The notes under the pieces were generated by a model that saw nothing but the letters and a program-made list of their open reading frames with translations, had not been told where the DNA came from and searched no databases. From Bacillota bacterium (lineage in GTDB: Bacteria; Bacillota_A; Clostridia; Peptostreptococcales; Anaerovoracaceae), in contig JAFTHD010000078.1 of assembly GCA_017457585.1 (NCBI GenBank), forward strand, positions 1 to 6,515: 6,515 nt of DNA, written 5' to 3'. Positions 1 to 5,614 of the stretch are shown here, in pieces. Made by a program: the position numbers and the translations under genes. Numbering within the stretch: the stretch's first letter is position 1; each line of letters starts with the position of its first letter.

Positions 1-711
1 AGGGAAGGCAACGATGATAACTGAACCTACTGCAGGAAGCTGATCCAGATTTCTCATTACTTCGATCTGGAATCTGTCTACTGCCAGAATGTACTGCTCT
101 GCAGGATATGGATAAGCGTCTTCATTTGAAGTAACGTATCCAGGGTCTGTGTCTGCAGGCTCATGTCCGATGGAGGCGATATTTCTCTCTTCTACCAGGA
201 ACTTGATCGTCTCTGTAGCCCAACCAGGGTAGTGAGGCACGCCGTTCTCATCAGGATTGTCGAGATTGTCCTTCTTGTACCAGTCAGTACGGAAAGCTAC
301 GAAGGAGCCTTCAGGAATCTGACCGTGTTCTTCTTCCCATGCCTTGATGTCGTCGATGGTGAGTGTGAAGTCAGGATCTGCTGCAGCTTCAGCGCTCTTG
401 TCGATGACTACGAGAGGCAGTACCAGTTCATTTACTTCAATCTGTTCCTGCGTTCTTCCCTCTGCGTGGAAGTGGCGAGGTACGTCTACGTGAGTACCGT
501 ACTGGCTTGCTACAGTGTACTGATAGCAACGCATAGGTGCCAGCTTGTCTTCATCTGTTCCATCCAGGTAATCGAAAAGCAGCTCTGCCTTGAGCGGTGC
601 GAATCCATACCAGTGCGGAGTCTCAGGACTCAGTTCGTGTGTCAGGTCTACCCACTTGTATGCAGGTGACTTCGCTTCCTTTAATACATCCCAAAGTTTT
701 GTATTTGCCAT
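1..711 (-). CDS. Cyclase-family metal-dependent hydrolase (kynurenine formamidase / isatin hydrolase superfamily), C-terminus cut by window edge
   Basis: The minus strand is open from an ATG at 711-709 to base 1 (237 codons, no stop), so the gene runs off the window; the family usually ends about 20-30 residues later. A strong Shine-Dalgarno (TAGGAGGA, 716-723) lies just upstream of the start. The protein begins MANTKLWDVLKEAK and has VDLTHELSPETPHW (21-34), the family's N-terminal motif. The metal motif QYGTHVDVPRH (70-80) matches HxGTHxDxPxH except that Gln70 replaces the first His. Later come RTDW (141-144), HYPGW (160-164), IGHEPADTDPG (181-191) and IEVMRNLDQLP (216-226), a typical C-terminal cyclase block whose Glu is a likely metal ligand. 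No signal peptide is seen, so it is probably cytoplasmic. Relatives hydrolyse N-formylkynurenine, isatin or other cyclic or acyl amides; the substrate here is unknown. It is divergent from the importer operon. Prolines are almost all CCT, suggesting high expression. Family call is firm, substrate open. Confidence 0.9.
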   Translation of the reverse strand, partial: MANTKLWDVLKEAKSPAYKWVDLTHELSPETPHWYGFAPLKAELLFDYLDGTDEDKLAPMRCYQYTVASQYGTHVDVPRHFHAEGRTQEQIEVNELVLPLVVIDKSAEAAADPDFTLTIDDIKAWEEEHGQIPEGSFVAFRTDWYKKDNLDNPDENGVPHYPGWATETIKFLVEERNIASIGHEPADTDPGYVTSNEDAYPYPAEQYILAVDRFQIEVMRNLDQLPAVGSVIIVAFP

Positions 712-731
712 GTTTTCCTCCTATTGTGACT

Positions 732-759
732 TTAATACCTACTAAATTTATCTGTTTAA
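732..759 (-). promoter_or_regulatory. Weak candidate promoter for the hydrolase gene
   Basis: Read on the minus strand, TTAAAC (759-754) and TATTAA (737-732) are spaced by 16 bp and would start transcription a short distance upstream of the TAGGAGGA ribosome site. Both hexamers match the sigma-A consensus only partly, so this is the best candidate seen rather than a confident call. Confidence 0.2.
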
Positions 760-777
760 TATGCATATGATATATCA
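759..777. promoter_or_regulatory. Two abutting 10-bp palindromes upstream of the hydrolase gene
   Basis: ATATGCATAT (759-768) and TGATATATCA (768-777) are both perfect palindromes and share one base. They lie about 50-65 bp upstream of the hydrolase start and immediately upstream of its best promoter candidate, a sensible place for a regulator of that gene. They are AT-rich, so chance occurrence is possible. No known regulator consensus was recognised. Confidence 0.3.
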
Positions 778-832
778 AAACGAGGGTGCATGGTTATACG
801 CGTAGTTTATCACCGAAGATAAAAATTACTTG

Positions 833-863
833 TTGGACAGGCCGAAAGAATATGGGGTACTAT
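833..863 (+). promoter_or_regulatory. Alternative weak promoter upstream of livG
   Basis: TTGGAC (833-838) resembles a -35 box and TACTAT (858-863) a -10 box, but the 19-bp spacer is longer than optimal. It would start transcription just before or within the 866-883 palindrome, which would then act as a downstream roadblock operator. It competes with the TATAAT at 869-874 as the true promoter; the sequence alone does not decide between them. Confidence 0.25.
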
Positions 864-865
864 TT

Positions 866-883
866 GGATATAATTTTATATCC
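866..883. promoter_or_regulatory. Perfect inverted repeat over a TATAAT box: candidate operator for the importer operon
   Basis: GGATATAA (866-873) and TTATATCC (876-883) are exact reverse complements separated by TT. A consensus TATAAT (869-874) lies inside the left arm, pointing toward livG, whose ATG is about 43 nt further on. No good -35 hexamer sits 16-18 bp upstream of this box. A dimeric regulator bound here would cover the -10 and start site, so repression is the simplest reading. The repeat is seen; the regulator and function are inferred, and AT-rich palindromes can arise by chance. Confidence 0.45.
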
Positions 884-917
884 TATTATACCCATAGGCA
901 ATTGGGAGATGTAATGA

Positions 918-1694
918 ATGAGTGGAATTTTGGAGTTAAATAACATCACGGTCAGGTTCAAAGGAGTAACGGCTGTTGACGACGTGAGCCTTTCTCTCGA
1001 GAAGGGCAGGATATACGGTCTTATCGGCACGAACGGCGCCGGCAAGAGCACCCTTATAAATGTAATCTCGGGAAACATGAATCCCGATGAAGGAAGCATC
1101 CTGTTTAACGGGACCCATACGGAGGCCCTCGACACGGACAAGGTGGCGAGACTGGGAATCGCGAGAACTTTCCAGAACCTGAGGGTCTTCGGCACACAGA
1201 CGGTTCTCGATAACGTAGTGACCGCATGCCAGCACAGCAGGAAGTATACGATCCCTGAAATGCTAATCTTCGCACCGAGGTACAGGAGAGAAGAGAAGGA
1301 ATTCAGAGACAAAGCCTTCGAATACATGAAGGTAATGAAGATAGAACAATACGCGGACTCCAGAGCTGACAGCTTACCTTACGGATTGCAGCGAAGACTG
1401 GAAATTGCAAGGTGTCTCGCTTTGGAGCCGTCGCTCCTCCTCTTGGACGAGCCGGCAGCCGGCATGAATCCGCAGGAGAGCATGCAGCTCGTAGACGATA
1501 TCCTGATGGTTCACGACCACGATCCGGAGATGACCATCGTGATCATCGAGCACGACATGAAGGTTATCATGGCGCTGAGTGAATACATATACGTTATGGC
1601 ACAGGGCAAGCTCATAGCACAGGGCTCGCCTGAGGAGATAACCAGCTCCAAGGAAGTAATGGAAGCTTATCTGGGAGGTGGACATCATGCTTAA
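918..1694 (+). CDS. livG: ABC transporter ATP-binding protein, LivG type
   Basis: One of two cytoplasmic ATPases driving a branched-chain-amino-acid-type importer; LivG normally pairs with LivF beneath the LivH/LivM channel. The 258-residue protein is the usual length. Visible motifs are Walker A GTNGAGKST (37-45), Q-loop TFQ (84-86), the signature LPYGLQRRLEIAR (153-165), Walker B LLLLDEP (173-179) and the switch His in IIEHDM (H212). The end, GKLIAQGSPEEI followed by VMEAYLGGG, is the LivG C-terminal block. The ATG at 918 is preceded by GGGAG (904-908) at 9-nt spacing; another ATG at 914 is out of frame and ends after nine codons. It is the first gene of the operon and its end overlaps livF by 8 nt. 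The family is certain; the transported ligand is unknown. Confidence 0.96.
   Translation: MSGILELNNITVRFKGVTAVDDVSLSLEKGRIYGLIGTNGAGKSTLINVISGNMNPDEGSILFNGTHTEALDTDKVARLGIARTFQNLRVFGTQTVLDNVVTACQHSRKYTIPEMLIFAPRYRREEKEFRDKAFEYMKVMKIEQYADSRADSLPYGLQRRLEIARCLALEPSLLLLDEPAAGMNPQESMQLVDDILMVHDHDPEMTIVIIEHDMKVIMALSEYIYVMAQGKLIAQGSPEEITSSKEVMEAYLGGGHHA
1674..1678 (+). promoter_or_regulatory. Ribosome binding site that sets the livF start
   Basis: GGAGG lies inside the 3' end of livG, 8 nt before the ATG at 1687. The in-frame GTG at 1678 overlaps this site and would have no usable Shine-Dalgarno of its own, so the ATG is preferred. Confidence 0.75.
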
Positions 1695-2394
1695 GGCGAC
1701 GGATCTGAGCGTAAGCTACGGACATATTAACGCAGTAAGAAACGTGAACTTTCACGTAGATGAAGGCGAGATCGTGGCTCTCATCGGTTCAAACGGTGCA
1801 GGCAAGACCACCATACTCAAGACCATATCGGGTCTTCTGAGGGCAAGAACAGGTCAGATAACGTGCCAGGGAAAGGACATCACGAAGAGTTCGCCCAGCG
1901 AAATCGTAAAGAGCGGCATCGTGCACGTTCCCGAAGGGAGACAGGTCTTCAGCAGCATATCGGTGGAAGACAACCTGTGGCTGGGAGGATACCAGGTTAA
2001 GGACAAGAACCTGATAAAGGAAAGGATAGAGTACGTCCACCAGCTTTTCCCGATATTAAAGGAAAGAGCAAGTCAGAAGGCGGGAAGCCTTTCGGGCGGA
2101 GAGCAACAGATGCTGGCCATAGGACGTGGGCTCATTTCACATCCGAAATACCTGCTCTTAGATGAGCCGTCTCTGGGACTTGCGCCCATCATCGTTCAGC
2201 AGGTGTTTAGAGTAATTCAGGAACTTAAGGAGACGGGCATCACTATTTTGCTCGTTGAGCAAAATGCAGTGGACGCGCTCGACATATCAGACAGAGCATA
2301 CATCATAGAGAGCGGTGAGATCGCGCTGGAAGGTAAGAGCAGCGAGATCGCAGCAAGTGAAGACGTTCAGAGAATATATCTTGGGGGAGTATGA
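1687..2394 (+). CDS. livF: ABC transporter ATP-binding protein, LivF type
   Basis: Second ATPase of the importer, 235 residues from the ATG at 1687 (MLKATDLSVSYG, the usual LivF beginning); an upstream in-frame GTG at 1678 would add only three residues. Motifs are Walker A GSNGAGKTT (34-42), the LivF-specific HVPEGRQVF segment (80-88) around the Q-loop region, signature LSGGEQQ (135-141), Walker B LLLDE (156-160) and LLVEQN (188-193). The Gln where most ABC ATPases have the switch His is normal for LivF, so this is not a defect. The start lies within the last codons of livG, which implies translational coupling and matched amounts of the two ATPases. The C-terminal SGEIALEG and IYLGGV stretches are also family-typical. 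Confidence 0.96.
   Translation: MLKATDLSVSYGHINAVRNVNFHVDEGEIVALIGSNGAGKTTILKTISGLLRARTGQITCQGKDITKSSPSEIVKSGIVHVPEGRQVFSSISVEDNLWLGGYQVKDKNLIKERIEYVHQLFPILKERASQKAGSLSGGEQQMLAIGRGLISHPKYLLLDEPSLGLAPIIVQQVFRVIQELKETGITILLVEQNAVDALDISDRAYIIESGEIALEGKSSEIAASEDVQRIYLGGV
2383..2389 (+). promoter_or_regulatory. Ribosome binding site that sets the livH GTG start
   Basis: GGGGGAG overlaps the end of livF and lies 9 nt before the GTG at 2399. The nearby ATG at 2391 is in another frame and hits a stop after three codons, so it cannot start livH. Confidence 0.7.
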
Positions 2395-2398
2395 AAAA

Positions 2399-3286
2399 GT
2401 GAGTATATTCGTTGCGGCATTAATAGGTGGAATCAAGATGGGGAGCATATACGCGCTCATAGCCATCGGGTACTCCATCGTATACAGCATCATGGGACTG
2501 ATAAACTTCGCCCACGGAGAGCTCCTGATGATAGCGACATTCGCTACCTGGAGCCTGATGGGTGCAGGGTTACCTTTCGGTCTTGCTGTTATCCTTGCGA
2601 TAGCCATAACGATCGGAGTTGGCGTACTGATCGAGAGAGTGGCATACAGACCGGTAAGAAACAGAGGAGAGGAAACCCAGGTAATCACCTCCTTGGCAGT
2701 TTCCATCCTCATAGAGAGCGTATATCAGTCGGTATACGGCTCCAGCAACAAGTCCCTTATCGTACCGGCATTCTTTTCACAGAGGGTACAGGTGGCAGGA
2801 ATCACCATATCGGTCATCAACGTGATAATCGTTGCAATGACGGTACTGCTGCTTCTGGGAATCACCCTTCTGCTTAAGAAGACGAGACTTGGAAGGGCAA
2901 TGAGGGCAGTTGCTGATAACGGTGAGGCGGCAGACCTTATGGGAATAGACAGAAATAAGGTCATCGTCTCAGCCTTCGTAATAGGATCGGGACTTGCAGC
3001 CATAGCAGGAATCATGTACACGGGAGAATATATCGCCTTCAGTCCTACCATGGGTTTCATGCTGGGCGTTAAGGCGTTCATCGCAGCAGTAATCGGAGGT
3101 CTGGGGAGCATAAACGGAGCTGCCCTGGGCGGACTGGTAATGGGAATGCTGGAAATGTTCTTCGCAGTATTCCTGCCGGGCTCCATTCTGTCATATCAGA
3201 CGGCAATCGTATTCGTAGTAATGATCATTATCCTTCTCGTAAGACCGAACGGACTTCTCGGAACGGATAAGGGCAGGAGGAGTTAA
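2399..3286 (+). CDS. livH: Branched-chain-amino-acid-type ABC permease, LivH type
   Basis: Integral membrane channel subunit that pairs with LivM. With a GTG start at 2399 the protein is 295 residues, the normal size. The reading frame is open further upstream inside livF, but those residues are charged and unlike LivH, whereas MSIFVAALIGGIKMGSIYALIAIGY is a typical beginning. Hallmarks are GLINFAHGE (33-41), a cytoplasmic EAA-like ATPase-docking loop GRAMRAVADNGEAADLMGID (165-184), the block starting GVKAFIAAVIGGLG (from 223), and LLVRPNGLLG near the end. Long hydrophobic stretches run throughout, consistent with about eight membrane spans. Only 4 nt separate it from livF and 2 nt from livM. 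Nothing appears truncated. Exact start is less certain than the identity. Confidence 0.94.
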   Translation: MSIFVAALIGGIKMGSIYALIAIGYSIVYSIMGLINFAHGELLMIATFATWSLMGAGLPFGLAVILAIAITIGVGVLIERVAYRPVRNRGEETQVITSLAVSILIESVYQSVYGSSNKSLIVPAFFSQRVQVAGITISVINVIIVAMTVLLLLGITLLLKKTRLGRAMRAVADNGEAADLMGIDRNKVIVSAFVIGSGLAAIAGIMYTGEYIAFSPTMGFMLGVKAFIAAVIGGLGSINGAALGGLVMGMLEMFFAVFLPGSILSYQTAIVFVVMIIILLVRPNGLLGTDKGRRS

Positions 3287-3288
3287 GT

Positions 3289-4413
3289 ATGGGAAACACG
3301 AGAGAATTACTTAGAAGTCCGTTGTCCAGATTCATCCTGGTGGTAGCAGTGCCGCTCATACTCGTACTGTTCATACACTTCGGAATGAGCTCCTACTACG
3401 AAACGGTATTCGTGCTGTTCTTTGTAAACGTAGTGCTGGCAGCCAGCCTCAATCTGACAAACGGCATAACGGGAATCTTTTCGCTGGGTCAGGCAGGCTT
3501 CATGGGACTGGGCGCATATATCGGATCCCTTTTGACCCTGGACGAAGCCAACAAGCTAAGCAGAATAGACGGAATCCCCGAGTGGCTGGCAGCCACACAG
3601 CTTCCGTTCCCGATAGCCATGCTGATAGCAGGGATCCTTGCAGCAGTGATAGCAGGGCTCATAGGGTTCGTCATCCTGAGATCGAGAGGGCACTATCTGG
3701 CGGTAATAACCCTGGGAATGATCATCGTTATCAAGAACCTTTTGGATAATGCGACCATATTTACCAACGGCCCGAAGGGCATAAGCGGCATGGCGCTCAA
3801 CACCACCATGTTCTCGTCGGTCGTGATCGCACTCATAACCCTTTTCGTGCTGTACAGGTTCAGAGTGTCCGCATACGGCAGGAGTATGATTGCCCTGAGA
3901 GAGGACGAGGACGCAGCAAAGTCCCTGGGGATAAGCGCCTCACAGATAAGGCTCATGTCCTTCGTAACGAGCGCATTTTTCGGCGCAGTAGGCGGATGCA
4001 TGTGGGCACACCTTGAGAGAACACTGGCGCCTTCCATGTTCTACTTTGACGAGACTTTCGTAATCCTGGAGATGTCGGTGCTGGGCGGCATGGCAACCAT
4101 ATCCGGCGCACTTCCGGGAGCTGCAATACTCACATTCGTGCCGCAGCTTCTGGCAAGCTTCGATACGGGATTTTACATCGGAAGCTTCCACGTGCCTCAG
4201 ATCAGCGGACTTACCAGCATGGTAATGAGCATATTGTTTATTCTTGTTATCGTATTCCGAAGCGGCGGAGTTACGGGTAACAGTGAATATATCGTTGAAT
4301 CTTTGTTCAGTAAGGAAACCTACTTGGGGTTGCTGAAGCGGCGAACCTATACGGATTTTGTGAACAATATCAAACAAATTAAATTTCCAAAGCGGAAAAG
4401 AACGGAGGAATAA
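3289..4413 (+). CDS. livM: Branched-chain-amino-acid-type ABC permease, LivM type
   Basis: Second membrane channel subunit, 374 residues, started by ATG 3289 with AGGAGGAG (3275-3282) six nt upstream, overlapping the livH stop. The family signature NLTNGITGIFSLGQAGF spans 55-71. An EAA-like docking loop, ALREDEDAAKSLGI, lies at 202-215, and SVLGGMATISGALPGA begins at 263. A polar loop near 80-105 (DEANKLSRIDGIPEW) probably faces outward between membrane spans. The last ~40 residues form a long basic, non-membrane tail (LLKRRTYTDF to KRKRTEE), likely cytoplasmic, which makes the protein longer than many LivM proteins; the DNA for this tail is richer in A and T than the rest of the gene. The stop is 2 nt before the binding-protein start. 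Confidence 0.94.
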   Translation: MGNTRELLRSPLSRFILVVAVPLILVLFIHFGMSSYYETVFVLFFVNVVLAASLNLTNGITGIFSLGQAGFMGLGAYIGSLLTLDEANKLSRIDGIPEWLAATQLPFPIAMLIAGILAAVIAGLIGFVILRSRGHYLAVITLGMIIVIKNLLDNATIFTNGPKGISGMALNTTMFSSVVIALITLFVLYRFRVSAYGRSMIALREDEDAAKSLGISASQIRLMSFVTSAFFGAVGGCMWAHLERTLAPSMFYFDETFVILEMSVLGGMATISGALPGAAILTFVPQLLASFDTGFYIGSFHVPQISGLTSMVMSILFILVIVFRSGGVTGNSEYIVESLFSKETYLGLLKRRTYTDFVNNIKQIKFPKRKRTEE

Positions 4414-4415
4414 GG

Positions 4416-5612
4416 ATGAAGAAAAAATTACTTAGCATTGCAGTAGCGTTAGGCTTAGTTGTGGGAACTGTAGGCCTGTCAGCATGCGGCTCTTCCTCAT
4501 CATCTGATGAAGGTGCAGCAGCAGACGGAATTACAGTTGGAGGACTTTGGTCCCTGACAGGATTCATGGACAGCTATGAGACGGCTGGTTCTGCAGGATT
4601 CGAACTGGCTCTCGAGCAGATCAACGCTGACGGCGGTATCGACGGCCAGCAGGTAAATTACGTTTCATACGACTCAGAATCAGAAGTTGACAAGTCAACG
4701 GAGCTCATCGCTAAGCTGATCGAATCTGACGGAGCAAGCGTAGTCGTAGGAATGGGCGACCCGAACGCAGCCATAGCAGCAGGAACCGTTGCTCAGGAAA
4801 AGGGCGTTCCGACATTGGCAACATCATCAACGCTCCCTTACACTCAGGACAGAGTAGGTGACACAGCATTCCTGGTACCTTACGGTGACAACGTGCAGGC
4901 AGCAGCAGTTGCAGAATATGCATACAACGAGCTGGGCCTCAAGTCAGCATACGTTCTCACAGATACAACTGACGAATACACACTGGCTCTTTCAAAGTAC
5001 TTCAAGTCACACTTTGAAGCACTCGGCGGAACAATTCTGGGCGAAACTGAGTACGACGACAACGGTTACACAGACTACTCACCTGCAATCCAGAAGATCA
5101 ACAGCCTTTCAGAGAAGCCTGACGCAGTATTCCTTGGCTCATTCACAGACCAGGGTCCTATCATTCTGAAGCAGCTCCGCGATGCAGGCATCGACGCAAC
5201 TGCACTTTCAGGTGACGGACTGGACGACGCTTCCGTAGCAGAGATTGCAGGAGAAGCTGCTAACAACACATTCTTCTCAACTCACGCAAACCTGACAGCA
5301 GACAACGCACAGGACTTCCTGGCAGCATATAACGAGAAGTACGGTTCAGACCCTCAGAACGCATTCGCAGCACTGGGATACGACGCAGCTTACCTGCTCA
5401 AGTATGCAATCGAGAACTATGCGAACGGTGACTACTCACCTGCATCAATCAGAGATGCTATCGCACAGGTTTCAGATTATGAAGGCCTGACAGGAACTAT
5501 CGACTACTCAGCAGGCAATGTTCCTAACAAGACAGTATTCATCAACCAGTTCAAGGACAGCAAGGACGTTTATGTAACGCAGCTTGTTCCTACTATCGGA
5601 GATGACGAATAA
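4416..5612 (+). CDS. livK: Substrate-binding lipoprotein of the Liv/HAAT ABC importer (periplasmic-binding-protein type 1 fold)
   Basis: A 398-residue ligand receptor. MKKKLLSIAVALGLVVGTVGLSAC is a lipoprotein signal peptide with lipobox LSAC and lipidated Cys24, followed by a Ser-rich, acidic linker; the mature protein would be anchored on the outer face of the membrane. The LivJ/LivK-like domain starts near residue 34 (GITVGGLWSLTGF) and includes AGFELALEQINADGGIDG, GMGDPN (112-117) and TSST (136-139); the last two are loops where relatives contact the ligand. SGDGLDD and the aromatic-rich C-terminal half are also typical. GGAGG (4404-4408) is well placed before the ATG. Codon choice is biased (9 of 11 prolines CCT, threonine mostly ACA, serine mostly TCA), suggesting heavy expression. 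Its position after livM fits an importer operon. The ligand cannot be assigned; livK is a family label, not proof of leucine binding. Confidence 0.93.
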   Translation: MKKKLLSIAVALGLVVGTVGLSACGSSSSSDEGAAADGITVGGLWSLTGFMDSYETAGSAGFELALEQINADGGIDGQQVNYVSYDSESEVDKSTELIAKLIESDGASVVVGMGDPNAAIAAGTVAQEKGVPTLATSSTLPYTQDRVGDTAFLVPYGDNVQAAAVAEYAYNELGLKSAYVLTDTTDEYTLALSKYFKSHFEALGGTILGETEYDDNGYTDYSPAIQKINSLSEKPDAVFLGSFTDQGPIILKQLRDAGIDATALSGDGLDDASVAEIAGEAANNTFFSTHANLTADNAQDFLAAYNEKYGSDPQNAFAALGYDAAYLLKYAIENYANGDYSPASIRDAIAQVSDYEGLTGTIDYSAGNVPNKTVFINQFKDSKDVYVTQLVPTIGDDE

Positions 5613-5614
5613 CG

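Larger units (their letters stand above)
712..917. other. AT-rich divergent intergenic control region
   Basis: This 206-bp gap separates the starts of two divergently transcribed genes, so it must hold the promoters for the hydrolase (minus) and, most simply, for the importer operon (plus). It is clearly richer in A and T than the flanking genes. It contains several short perfect palindromes: ATATGCATAT (759-768), TGATATATCA (768-777), TACGCGTA (797-804) and an 18-bp inverted repeat at 866-883. No tRNA, riboswitch or intrinsic terminator was recognised in it. Confidence 0.8.

Noticed and set aside
163..669. Open frame of 168 codons on the plus strand
   Set aside because: It is antisense to the hydrolase, has no family motifs and an erratic Cys/Val-rich composition; the minus-strand frame carries the clear cyclase motifs.
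792..814. Imperfect inverted repeat GGTTATA ... TATCACC around TACGCGTA
   Set aside because: Arms contain a mismatch and match no regulator consensus I know; not strong enough to call beyond mention in the intergenic region.
860..1327. Minus-strand open frame of 155 codons across the control region and livG
   Set aside because: It is antisense to conserved LivG motifs, resembles no family I know, and its composition mirrors the complementary gene.
1374..1412. LivG signature LPYGLQ instead of LSGGQ
   Set aside because: LPYG/LSYG-type signatures are ordinary in LivG proteins, so this is not a defect.
2248..2265. LivF lacks the switch His (VEQN)
   Set aside because: Gln at this place is the norm for LivF and does not imply an inactive ATPase.
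2315..2398. Longer N-terminus for livH starting at ATG 2315
   Set aside because: The extra residues are charged, unlike LivH, and overlap livF by 80 nt; the GTG at 2399 has a strong ribosome site and gives a family-typical start.
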